Shown here: piece by piece, positions 51,440 through 61,356 of the stretch
Numbering within the stretch: position 1 is the stretch's first letter
Layout: every line of letters begins with the position of its first letter
From: Chara braunii
Taxonomy: Eukaryota > Streptophyta > Charophyceae > Charales > Characeae
NCBI GenBank assembly: GCA_003427395.1
Contig: BFEA01000034.1
Span: 3,415,976 to 3,477,331, forward strand
Direction: 5' to 3'
DNA: 61,356 nt
Position numbers and translations under genes: made by a program
Notes under the pieces: model-generated
What the model was told of the DNA's origin: nothing
Databases searched by the model: none
The model's input: only the letters and a program-made list of their open reading frames with translations

Positions 51440-51718
51440 GCGGGGGCTGCTCCCGACCTGCAGGTGGGTAATACCGGCCAGGGGACAGCTGGTAGCATCA
51501 GGGACTATGCCAACAGGACCAATCCATGTGCCTCCCCTCAGGTCCCCTCCCCTACGACCACCAGCAGACTGTGCTCAATGCCGATGGGGGGATCCAGTGA
51601 TTTATCTCCAGGTGGCGAGCGCCAAGCATGCCCACGAAAGTACATGAGGCCAATGCGGATCGACCCGATGACCTCCTGAATTCCACTTGTGAGCCTTACC
51701 AACTGAGCTAGGCTGTGG
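51440..51718 (-). mobile_element. tRNA-derived SINE, family B, copy 2
   Basis: Reading the minus strand from about 51716: AGCCTAGCTCAGTTGGTAAGG (A box), GGGTCGATCC (B box, near 51660), then GCATGCTTGGCGCTCGCCACC and TGGAGATA (51603-51631). The body matches copy 1 in intron 9 (36566-36593). The 3' limit is uncertain. Confidence 0.72.
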
Positions 51719-51766
51719 TAGGTAGGTAGTGCGAAGTGAAAATTGAGAGAATGTAGCTTAGTTTTA

Positions 51767-51767
<1 letters not shown>

Positions 51768-51801
<34 letters not shown>

Positions 51802-52013
51802 GTGTATAAACGCAATCATGATCTCAAATTCGTCACGGCACGGTGCTTTCAGGATTTGTACAGGTTTACGGAAACTTTGTAAAGAGTAAGCAATCCGAGA
51901 ACTGTTATGAACGTGAAAGGCATCTCTTTCAGGTTGGCACCAGGCGATCGTGGGCCAAGAACCCACAACCTCCTGAATGCCAGTTACATGCCTGATCCAC
52001 TGTGATAGCTTTG
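51768..52013 (-). mobile_element. tRNA-derived SINE, family A, near-complete copy with (TTG)n tail
   Basis: On the minus strand it starts AAAGCTATCACAGTGGATCAGG (A-box region) and continues GGTTGTGGGTTCTTGGCCC (B-box region, decayed). It then carries the family-A body and ends in a TTG trinucleotide tail of about 30 bases (51769-51802 on plus). This is the usual architecture of a plant or animal SINE. A run of A lies just outside at 52015-52040. Confidence 0.8.
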
Positions 52014-52040
52014 GGAAAAAAAAAAAAAAAAAAAAAAAAA

Positions 52041-53590
52041 CTGCGAAATCGATAGTGAAAAAAGAAAGAATTAAAATAAAACAAAGTAAATTTCTATGGA
52101 AGGAAAATTAAAAAAAGCTGCGAAATTGAAAATGCGAGGACTGAGCCCCCGCAAATGCCCTTCTCGGGCATGCAAATGTTCTCGGGCATGCAAACGTTCT
52201 GGGCTCAGGCGCCCAGCAAGCCTCTCGCACGCCCTAAGTGAAGGGGGGCCTGATTATCCAGGCGTGGCCTATTTTGGATGTTTTTTGTATGACGGGTATC
52301 AGACAGTTGCAGCATGCCTGTTGGTTACAGTGCAACGTGAGCCTTCCCTGCCTCTTTCCAGAAGCAGCAGCTGCGTCGTACAGTTGAGCCCAGGGCTCAT
52401 TCGGTTGAGTCCCCGGGCACACACATCCAAAGGGCGACATGTCATGTAGCGACCGTGGACCAATGAGGAAGGAAGGAGCTCCTGCGTCACACGCACGCCT
52501 CGAGCCAATGAGATTGCAGCGAACACTCGGAGCCTGGTGGGCTACCTGGACGTGCCCAACTGTATGGCTTCCAGGCCAGTATCTGAAACTGGGCCTGGGC
52601 GCAGATACGTGGCGCCAACCTGAAGCGACCAAGCCCCCACAAGCCAGGCCCAGAGCAGGCTGAAGGCAGGCTCAATTTCCAAAAAGGAAAGTGAATGCCC
52701 AGGGGCTCGGCATTCTGGCCTGAGCAGGCAATGCGGCCACGGTGCTGCTTTGCTGTGGCGAAGCTGTGCTAACGCCGCTAAGCAGGCAGGTTGGGGTGCA
52801 CACTGGCGCTTAGAGGTGAGAGAGCGCTGCGGTGGCAGCGGGCGCACGGCGGCCATAGCCGGGCTGCGCATTCAGTGGCAGGTGACTGTGATGGTGGTCT
52901 TTGGGTAGGAGGTGAATGCAGAGGGGAGACAGGGGGTGATGAGGAGAGGTGTGAGGTACGTATCTGCTGTATGCTGCTGGTCTGCATTCGTGACGAAGTC
53001 ACGTACATTGGTCTTCAACTTCGATGTTCCGGTTGCATGAAAATAGATAGGCTGGGTCGGCTGAGTAGTGTAGGCTGGGCACTGGGCGCCAGACAGTAAG
53101 AGCGACATTGGATACTGTGTTGGTGTGGCCAGAGAGCATCCACGTTGACATTTGAGTTTATTGTATTGCTCTTATTTGTATGGTATGTTGGTGCATTATG
53201 CTCTCTGCTTGGTACATGACTATCTGGGCTACTTCGTGATTGTGCAATTTGGATTTTTTTCTGTCTATCGCTCTCGCTCATGTTCCTTGCGAAAAGAAAA
53301 CAAGAGAAAAAATTAAAATAAAGAAAAGGGAAATACAATAAATTGTGGGCTTTGCGTCCTTTGCCCTCCGACCCTGTGATCGCTTTGCCATCAAAGGAGA
53401 GAGGCTCAATTCTTGTATTGTCGCTTTGCCACCGTCCTGTGCGATGGCGTCGATATAAGCGATGCCGTCGAAGGACGAGGGAAAACAGGGAATTTTTTGA
53501 AAAGCGTGGTCGTCGATGAAAAAGAACACCGGTTTTCGTACGCAAAAGTCAAAGAAAAGAGAAAAGGAAAAAAAAAGAGGAAAAATAAAA
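52041..53590. other. GC-rich unassigned region
   Basis: A GCAAATG/TTCTCGGGCATG repeat lies at 52153-52200. Two CCAAT boxes (GACCAATGAGG at about 52459 and GAGCCAATGAGATT at about 52503) give a promoter-like look. However, no downstream frame (52.6-53.1 kb) resembles a known protein and no TATA box follows at a fitting distance. Confidence 0.35.
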
Positions 53591-53593
53591 TAA

Positions 53594-54080
53594 AATTGTG
53601 GGGGGATGCTGACAAGAAAGTCGAGGAAGGGTTGGACTCACTGGAACAGTCACCGGAATTTGGGGATGGGGGCGTGTGAGAAATGATGTCGTCGAGGTAG
53701 GTAGCCCTGGAGGTTGGCGGTTCGAATTACTGTAAAGAGAAGAGAAGAAAAATAAAAAACGGGAAAAAAAAAAAAAGGAATTGTAGGGGGATGCTGAGAC
53801 AAAAGTCGAGGGAAGGTTGCAGTCACCAGAATTTGGCAATGGGGGGGTGTGAGAAATGATGTCGTCGAGGGAGATAGCCCTGGAGGTCGTCGGTTCGAAT
53901 TGCTGTAAAGAAAAGAGAAGAACAAAAAAAAAGAGGGAAAAAAAGAAAGAAATTGTGGGGGATGCTGACATGAAAGTCGAGGGAAGGTTGCAGTCACCAG
54001 CATTTGGGGGGAGGGGGTGTGTGAGAAATCATGTTGTTGAGGTATGTAACCGGGGGTGATGCTGACAAGAAATACTGGGA
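53594..54080. repeat. Tandem array of three units, about 170-186 bp each
   Basis: Unit starts (ATTGT(G/A)GGGGGATGCTGA) fall at about 53595, 53780 and 53952, with a last start word at 54058. Each unit contains AAAGTCGAGG(G)AAGGTTG, GTCACC(G/A)G(A/C)ATTTG, GTGTGAGAAAT(G/C)ATG and, in the first two, TCG(G/C)GGTTCGAATT-like B-box words (near 53730 and 53900) followed by A-rich tails. It looks like a tandemised SINE-like monomer. Confidence 0.85.
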
Positions 54081-56052
54081 TGTGTCAAGAATAATTCATA
54101 TGGGTAATCGACCCAACTACAATTCTCACCAATCATCCAATGCACCACCGCACGCCCCAACCACTCGTCAGACCATATTCGAGCCGCGCCACTCTTCACA
54201 AAACAACGCTCGTGCACTTTCTCATCAGCCAAACACCACTGCACTCTGTATGGGACAAACAGCAGACCAGCTTCCTGCAGCTGTTTCGCAGCTGCCCTCC
54301 TCGCACGTCAGCTCCACATCGAACGTCTCCCACGCCTGAAACAGTTGCCCTCCTCGCACGTGAGCTCCACATCGAACGTCTCCCACGCCAGAAAACTCAC
54401 ATTTCCCAAAGCATTACCGAACCCAATGACAAGACCACACCAGGAATCCAATCAACATTCCTTTGTGTCCCATACCGACCCGCATCATCTTGAAAGTTGA
54501 AACCCATTACACTCCCAACCAAATCCCACCTGAAACAACACCATGTCCTGCAGCAGTACGCAACGCAGTAGCTGCAACCGAAAACGTATCAAATACTGCA
54601 ACAAATAGCATCACACATCACTGTGGATGGACTGGAGCAAGGCAACAATCACTGACACGGTTTGCCATCGGATGGCGTAGCCACTACAACTAATGCTCCA
54701 ACAAACCAACCATCACAGCCCGACACAGCTCATCAGCCATCCGCCCGACCAAAAGACGACTACCAGACGCCATCCGCAGGCATTCCTGCTGGACCATCTC
54801 AACAGCTTCCAGTCCTTGTTCAGAACCCCTCACAGACAGGCCTCGGTGCCTGCATTGCCAAGGCTCTGTCATCTCAATCTCCTCAGACAGACACATAGCT
54901 TAGACCACGACCTTCGAATTCCAGTTCTTATATGCGTAACGGGGTCCTGCCAGGGGCAACAATCGTCTAGTACATCGAGTTAGCCATCTACGGTGGTTCT
55001 CTTTGGGCTGGCTGACAAACTTAAGAAAGTTGAAACAAAAGCAGTTGACCACAACACTCGATATAAACTTCGGAATTGATGTGAGATACTGAACAAGGTC
55101 GGTAGGTCACGTATACTAAATTACATGTCGTTCCGCCGCTTCGTTGATGAACCCGGTGTCGAACCCACAGAGCACATCTAGCAGGATTTCTTGCTTGCAA
55201 GAGGAGCAATTGAAATTTGAAAAATCTTTCCGGAAGTATCCCAACAGCTTGATTCCAGATTACGGTGACCTTGGTGATGCAGACGCAGTGATACACGCCA
55301 TCATCGAATCGGAATACCACATGTCTCCGCTCCCAGCCATCCAACGCATCTGCCGAAAGTATAGGCAGTACGTCCAAGACCATGATGCTGCATTCAATCA
55401 GATATGCACGACTTGAGTTGCTTGCTGACCAACTGCCTGACAAATGGATGGTGCAAAATCCCTACCCCGGAGCACGTAACACTGACTCTTGCCGATTGCC
55501 ACTTACCCAGAGAATAAACGTTGGGTTTCTCAAGCATATATATTATATTCGCATGCGCACACGAAAAAGATCATCGGACTCTCTTGCAGCTAACACTGAC
55601 TCGGCCCGATTGCCATGTACCCACAGAATAACCATTGGGTTTCTCAAGCATACATTCGCATGCGCACACGACAGAGATGATCGGACTCTCCTGCAGCTTT
55701 CTGCCATCACGGAACCAAACTCCTCCACATTCAAAACACCAAAGCAAAACATGATCCCAAACATGCTGTCTCCCCCTCGTGCTCGTGCTCCTCATCACGT
55801 CCCGGGCAACTGAACAAAATGCCGCAGGACCGTTTGCTATCGTCAACAGGATTGATGCTCTCCACTATAGCAAACGGAACATGTGTTTGCTATCCACAGT
55901 TGGTCAACTGACACGCATGTGTTTGGTATTTGTCACTTGCCGGTGAAATAGGGACCGAGCTGATGCTCTCCAGAGTGCAAATGGAGCCAGGCCCATGGGA
56001 CGAAACTGACACGCATGTGTTTGGTATTTGTCACTTGCAAATGGAGCCAGGC
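54081..56052. other. A/C-rich region with local tandem duplications, no gene assigned
   Basis: The plus strand is strikingly A/C-rich, opposite to the T/G-rich introns of the kinase gene. Frames on both strands are open for 60-140 codons, but none shows a recognised domain and they overlap freely. Duplications: TGCCCTCCTCGCACGT and CAGCTCCACATCGAACG words twice at 54294-54390; a 105-bp unit twice at 55484-55695; CAACTGACACGCATGTGTTTGG twice near 55906 and 56007. Confidence 0.45.
55484..55695. repeat. Tandem duplication, about 105-bp unit
   Basis: Both copies carry TAACACTGACTC, CGATTGCCA, ACCCA(C)AGAATAA, TTGGGTTTCTCAAGCATA, TTCGCATGCGCACACGA and GATCGGACTCTC.TGCAGC-like words. Confidence 0.9.
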
Positions 56053-56358
56053 CCTTTTTTTTCTAGGGGAAAGTAGGCGGTGGTCACAAAAACAGAACGA
56101 AATTGCATTACGAACACGGTTTTTGCAGTTTAGTCAGGGCCCGAGTTTGAAACGCAGTTCAAACTCGACCCAGCAGAAGGGTCCCGCGGCATTAAGAGTT
56201 TGAGACTGCATTCCTGTCAGCCATGTGGGCGGGTCTGCCGCTGGGCTGTGGTCCCTTCGGACAGGTGCAAATGTCGCCCGGTAGACCCGTCCAATGTGCA
56301 CGCATGTAGGCTGGTAGGCCGGTACCGGGCACCGACGGCATGCCAGGGATGTCCTCTC

Positions 56359-56360
<2 letters not shown>

Positions 56361-56441
<81 letters not shown>
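56361..56441. repeat. (TC)n microsatellite inside the fold-back element
   Basis: Pure TC tract of about 80 bases at the inner end of the left arm, mirrored by GA tracts in the right half. Confidence 0.95.
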
Positions 56442-56443
<2 letters not shown>

Positions 56444-56538
56444 AGCGTGCCCGCGGTGTGTGTGTGTAGTGTATGTGCGCGCGTGTGGGTGCGTGTTCAT
56501 ATTGGCTATACACAACTCCAGGAAAGAAAGCAGGACTG

Positions 56539-56568
56539 CGCCAGACTGTTTCGTCGGACTTTCATGGA
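56539..56568 (-). ncRNA. Hammerhead-like motif, 3' half, copy H5 (left arm, minus strand)
   Basis: The minus strand reads CATGAAAGTCCGACGAAACAG then TCTGGCGCAG, identical in layout to the 3' half of copy H2 (TGAAAGTCC, GAAACAGTCTGGCACAG). The CTGATGAGT half on its 5' side is replaced by unrelated sequence. Confidence 0.4.
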
Positions 56569-56673
56569 ATATAACACAAATACACACATGTACACACACA
56601 ACCCCCCCCCCCGCATACACACACATACACACAGAAAAAAGAAAAGAAAAAAAAAAGAAAAGAAAAAAAAAGA

Positions 56674-56716
56674 ACCAGCTGATGAGTCGGGAAAGTCTGA
56701 CAAAATAGTCTGGCGG
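56674..56716 (+). ncRNA. Hammerhead-like motif, copy H4 (right arm, plus strand)
   Basis: CCAG, CTGATGA (56679-56685), GTCGGGAAAGTCTGAC (stem II), AAAAT in place of GAAAC, then AGTCTGGCGGG. CCAG can pair with CTGG as a short closing stem. The key G of the GAAAC box is mutated, so this copy should be inactive. Confidence 0.4.
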
Positions 56717-56831
56717 GGGTAGGTAGGTGTGTGGGCGGAAGTGGGAGTAGGGAGACGAGCGGACGGAAGAGGGAGTAGAGAGGGGGGGAGAGGCAGCAGC
56801 GCGATTGGGCATGAGCGGGCGGCAGCAGAAG

Positions 56832-56866
<35 letters not shown>

Positions 56867-57377
56867 GAGGCTGGGGAGGGAGAGAGATAGAAGATTAGCA
56901 TGGTGAAAAAAAAGCAAATGTGTAGATGTATCTGATGCAGTGAACGGACTGGATACATTCACACTTTTGTGACATTGAGCAAGAGAGAGAGAGAGAGAGA
57001 GATCCCCGGCATGCCGTCGGTGTGCTGCTACTGCCCGTCCGCGGACACAAGCCCAGTACTGGCCTACCAGCCTACATGCGTGTACATTGCCCCGTGGACA
57101 GTACCCTAGTGGCCTACGTGTGTGCACATTGCACGGCTCTGCCGGGCGACATTTGCACCTCTGAAGGGACCACGGCCCAGGGGCAGACTCCCCCACATGG
57201 CTGACTGAAATGCAGTCTCAAACTCAAGTCGTGGGACCGTTCTGCAGGGCCGAGTTTGAACTGTATTTCAAACTCGTGCCCTGCCTGACTAGACTGCAAA
57301 AACAGTGTTCGTAATGCAATTTGCAATTTCGCACTGTTTTTGTTACCGCTGCGGAGTTTCCCTTTTTTTCTATGAGG

Positions 57378-57925
<548 letters not shown>

Positions 57926-58062
57926 ACAGGTTACCCATCCTATCGTATTTAGCATCCAAAATACAGCTAGGTAAAAAGCATCCCAAGCTGAAATATCACA
58001 AGTACCACCTCTTCCCGGTCCATCACATGGAAAACTATAACCGAATTCTTTTTTATCTAGCA
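57926..58062 (-). pseudogene. psaB: Plastid psaB fragment (nuclear plastid DNA)
   Basis: The minus strand encodes [18 protein letters not shown], then [18 protein letters not shown] and NTIGWVT. These are the very conserved iron-sulphur-cluster loop (with the [10 protein letters not shown] Cys pair) and following helix of the photosystem I apoprotein PsaB. Similarity stops abruptly after GWVT, about 46 residues in total out of a normal length of about 730, so this is a fragment. The near-absence of substitutions suggests a recent transfer or strong sequence conservation. It lies within a window that is otherwise nuclear in character. Confidence 0.9.
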
Positions 58063-58954
58063 TGAGAGCGGGCTATGTAGGGATTGCAATTATGTATGTT
58101 TTTTCGAAAAACAAGGCGGATAAAAATGCGTTCATGCGAACTTACTCGATTAAGATTCTGAAGTACTGTCCAAATTAAGTATGTCTGCATTTGAGATGAA
58201 CTTACCAAGTCCGCAAATGATTCAAGAGCTTCAAACACCCACCCTTGGAAAATAAGCCTTTCATTGCCACCACACGATGTGACGGACGTATCGGCAGACG
58301 AATTACTTTCATGACAATTCCCAATCTCTACCATACCATCAGTGTTCATGCGCCCACAAACAATCAGTTCCCAAGCGTATAGCCTCGCTCAACAGGTTTT
58401 GGGGACTTGCTTCGCAGGAGGCTTGCGGCCAACCACAAATTTATCTTTTACCCCGCCCATCACCAGTCCCATCGTTAAGTCTTTCACAAAAACTTTCCTT
58501 GCCCACGCTGTCATTCGGAGCTTCCTGTCGCCCCGGTAAATTGTGTCTTAGCAATGCCGTCTTTTTTACTCCACAAGTTTCCCTCGGCACACTCCTTTTG
58601 CTCTGAATTCACCACGTATTGGTACAATGTATCAACAAGTCCTCGATGGAAAAAGCATTGCCATATAATAAGCTTTATGCACGTTTACGAAAAATTATCC
58701 GTTTCAAGATATAAAGGTCAGTCACCGCGTTATAAAAAACAACACACGTGTTCGCTGTGACAGCACCTGCGAAGATATAGCGCCCCAGCAGCGGGGACCT
58801 ACAACATTTTGACGACAATAGAAACTTCGCAAGATGCATCAGCTATGCCAGGGCGGGAGTGGAGCCGTCTATCCGCCTACGCCATGACAACATACCATTT
58901 GACGGTTCAGGTTTCCCGCAGCGCTATGGGTACCCACCCGACACGGGTGTTGCA
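58063..58954. other. Unassigned sequence between psaB and rps11 fragments
   Basis: No recognised gene. It could be organellar intergenic DNA or nuclear sequence between separate insertions; composition alone does not decide. Confidence 0.35.
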
Positions 58955-59188
58955 TGGGCGAGAACAGTTTCAACCAATTATGCTGCTCAAGCTACTGCTG
59001 AAAATGTAGCGCTTGCTGCTATTCCATTAGGAATTAAGTCAGTTGAAGTGAGAATCAAAGGTTTAGGTTATGGAAAGCCTTCGGCCTTACGTGGTTTACA
59101 ATTAGGAGGTCTTATTATAACCACGATTAGCGATGTGACTCCAACGCCACATAACGGATGCCGTCCTCCTAACAAACGCCGCGTATAA
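58955..59188 (+). pseudogene. rps11: Mitochondrial-type rps11, C-terminal two-thirds
   Basis: From about 58961 the frame reads STNYAAQATAENVALAAIPLG, VEVRIKGLGYGKPSALRG, LQLGGLIIT and SDVTPTPHNGCRPPNKRRV, then TAA at 59186. The GLGYGK, LRGLxLGGLIIT and DVTPTPHNGC words are those of plant mitochondrial ribosomal protein S11, not of the plastid version (which has IRRSGILLSF and DVTPMPHNG). The frame opens at 58859 but the first 33 residues are not S11-like, so this is either a truncated insertion or a transferred gene with an upstream targeting exon that I cannot see. Confidence 0.88.
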
Positions 59189-60540
59189 TATCATATCAGC
59201 ATCGAGTGTCTTCTTACTCTCCTGACAAGAGTTTGCACAAACGGTGGAATACGTCGAAGGTACAACGTTTGCTGATTTTAAGGTGAAGTCGAACTTTGTC
59301 ATGGTTTTTAAGCATCTTGCAGCGTGTACAGACATCCGACTTGGATTACTTTACCCAAGGATGGCAATGGTAAGAGCAGAGTTCGAGCTCCCTCATCCAA
59401 TATCCTCGGCGTTCAAGAGAGAGATCTGAGAGGTACTGCTGCAGTTAATTGGGCCGATATTACGGTTGTATGGTGTCCACTACAGATTCACAATATGTGT
59501 GTGCATGATATGTCCACCTATAACACCAGGATCTTAGGAGCAATTCTGCTGAACGACAATGTCAAGTTTCTATTTAAACATGTTTTGCGACAATTTTGCA
59601 CTCGCGTCGATATATAAATTTGTTAGGTTATTGCTCTCAACTCTGTATGAGTACATTTGACATGTTTTTCGGCTGAAAATGGTTGAGGTTTCCAACTTAT
59701 TTGTCGTTGTCTTCTATAATTTATCATTTTGTGTTCCTCGTCTTCCATTTCATTTTCTTTGGAAATGTTCATAAAATTGTGTGAAGGAGATTACTTTTGC
59801 GGTATTCAGGGTTACAAAAGTCTGCTTGCGCGTGCTTCATCTATTTGCATGTGCATTGTATCTTCTCTCACCCATGGCACATGCCTGCTCTACTCTCCAA
59901 CGTTCCAACCTCAACTGTAGAACAGATATATAAACAACGGATAACGACCCCGAACACGTGGATGGACTCACAGAGACATAGATTGGCATACAGGGAGCAC
60001 CAAGGCCGTTCCAAAACAAAATGTTTTGTCTGCATTACATACAACAACATGCACATAACAATAACGATGGATCTACGTCATCTAGCCTACTTGGTAGTAC
60101 TATATTTTCTATGAGCTACTGAAGACTACCATACTACCTTTCTTGAATACACTTCCTACCCTAAACAACTCTATAGTAGTTTGAACTACTTTACATTACC
60201 CTCAGCTACTACGCATTACTCTACCGTTCCATGCTCTCAACAATTTACTATACTTTCCAACAATATACTCTCCTTATAACTCACATTATTCTGGCGCCCA
60301 GCTGCTACTACCCCCCAACTAACTCGCTTTCCTTGGCGCTGGCAGGAAACCGCGATGGCTGCCACTAGCGGCTAACAGCGGGGTCACGCGCGATGGCGGG
60401 CGTCGGCGGTGGTTGGCGAAGTTGCCGTGGGCAAGTGGCGATAAGCGGAGGTAGACGTCGGGAAGGAAGGAACGGGCGGACTCCATGAGGAGTGAGGAGA
60501 GCGGTTGTGTGTGGGAGGGAACGGGGGCCGGCAATTCCCT
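59189..60540. other. Unassigned sequence after rps11
   Basis: No gene recognised. From about 59880 the plus strand is again A/C-rich, with many ACTACT/CTACTA words at 60085-60250. It then turns GC-rich at 60300. Confidence 0.4.
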
Positions 60541-61335
60541 CCCTTACTGATTTCAAATCGCGGCCCATCTGGGCCGCCGAATTTTGAGATCCATGACCCA
60601 GATCGGTCCCGATTTCAAATCGGTGCCCCCGCTCTGAAAAAAAATTGACCTCCCCCCCCTTTCCCCTTCTTCTATGAGGTGGTGTCGTGCGGTGTCCAAC
60701 TCGGTGAGACAACCGGCCAGGCGGCCTGCCCCCCTCCTTTCGCCCCCTGGGCCACAACCACGTCCCCAATTAAGCCGTAGGCAGAGATGGAGAAGAGGAC
60801 AAGATATTGAACATACACATATGTATATAATGTATACACATACATCATTTTTTATTACGTTGTACGAATGCGTGCGTACGTGTTATGTACGCAGTGATTG
60901 ATAAAAGGGTTACACTCATAGATACATTTACATGCAGTGAGAAGGGGAGAGGGATAAATAAAGAGATGGAGAAAGAGAGCAAGTAATAGAACTGATGTTG
61001 TTTCATTTTCATTATTCGAAATAATTTTATCGAAAGCTAATAATATGGATTTCAACCAGTGTCGGTCCCCTGAACGTGACCGGCCAGTCACGAGGGCCGA
61101 ATTCTGTGAACGGCCGTTCACGAGGTTTTTGTCCACGTGGAGGCCGAGACGATCGGGATCGGGGCGGGAGGGAGGTGGTGCAGGGACCTTCTATACCCCC
61201 GTGCCTTTAAAAAAAAAAAAAAAAAAACAGAATGGGGTGCGTGTGAAAAAAATAAAATAAAATGTTCGGGGGGTGGAGGTGGGTGGGGGTTGGCGCAGGC
61301 CGGGCCCTGGCAGAGAAGAGAAGCGTGGGGAAAAT
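60541..61335. other. Unassigned terminal region
   Basis: GATTTCAAATCG words are repeated at 60548-60560 and 60612-60622 around GGCCCATCTGGGCC. Short inverted words CGGCCAGTCACGAGG and CGGCCGTTCACGAGG occur at 61080-61125. A poly-A run lies at 61208-61227. No gene recognised. Confidence 0.4.
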
Positions 61336-61356
61336 ATATATATATATATATATATA
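61334..61356. repeat. (AT)n microsatellite at window edge
   Basis: TA dinucleotide tract running off the right edge. Confidence 0.9.

Larger units (their letters stand above)
56057..57377. mobile_element. Large fold-back element (inverted arms of about 300 bp)
   Basis: The left arm (about 56057-56360) and the reverse complement of the right arm (about 57000-57377) share, in order, CAAAAACAG, AAATTGCATTACGAACAC, TTTTTGCAGT.TAGTCAGG, GAGTTTGAAA and TTCAAACTCG pairs, GTTTGAGACTGCATT, TCAGCCATGTGG, TGGTCCCTTC, GGTGCAAATGTCGCCCGG, AGGCTGGTAGGCC and GGCATGCC(A/G)GGGA. A (TC)n tract (56361-56441) and (GA)n tracts (56833-56861, 56983-57001) continue the symmetry. Hammerhead-like motifs lie inverted near the centre. 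No protein is encoded. Confidence 0.88.

Noticed and set aside
52436-53099. Gene driven by the CCAAT-box region
   Set aside because: Two CCAAT words are present, but no TATA box and no protein-like frame follows.

Overview
The window looks like nuclear DNA of a green-lineage (streptophyte) eukaryote with a large, repeat-filled genome. A charophyte alga is my best guess, but the species cannot be read from the sequence. Four things point there: GT-AG introns of 1-5.6 kb; a multidomain kinase of a type I know from land plants; a U6 snRNA copy with the plant-type 3' domain; and fragments of plastid psaB and of plant-mitochondrial-type rps11. Long (TC)n, (GA)n and (GT)n tracts, a 707-base run of N and single Ns inside microsatellites mark a draft assembly.

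Layout. 1-6.8 kb: simple repeat, then a decayed LINE (ORF1 with stops; ORF2 with endonuclease and C-terminal zinc-finger region but no reverse-transcriptase catalytic core). 7.2-9.25 kb: a fold-back repeat, a poly-C tract and a GC-rich upstream region. 9.25-46.2 kb: one plus-strand gene of 12 coding exons and 11 introns, with a plausible TATA box and two uORFs. It encodes a protein of about 1578 residues: disordered N-terminus, leucine-rich repeats, linker, EDR1/CTR1-type regulatory domain with a Cys-His-Asp triad, and a C-terminal Raf-like protein kinase domain. All splice phases agree and the domain order matches the plant family that I recall as represented by Arabidopsis At1g04210. The introns carry most of the interest: a retroposed U6 copy, fold-back elements, a MITE flanked by TTAA, tRNA-derived SINEs, duplicated units and several copies of a hammerhead-ribozyme-like motif.

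46.2-56 kb: no confident gene; a weak exon chain just downstream of the kinase, a minus-strand SINE cluster and a three-unit tandem array. 56.06-57.38 kb: a 1.3-kb inverted repeat with a hammerhead-like motif in each arm. 57.4-61.4 kb: an AT-richer stretch with psaB and rps11 pieces, then GC-rich unassigned sequence and an (AT)n end.

Apart from the kinase gene, the window is dominated by non-autonomous, structure-forming repeats. The best candidate for something undescribed is the dispersed hammerhead-like motif associated with GT/GA microsatellites and with the large fold-back element.
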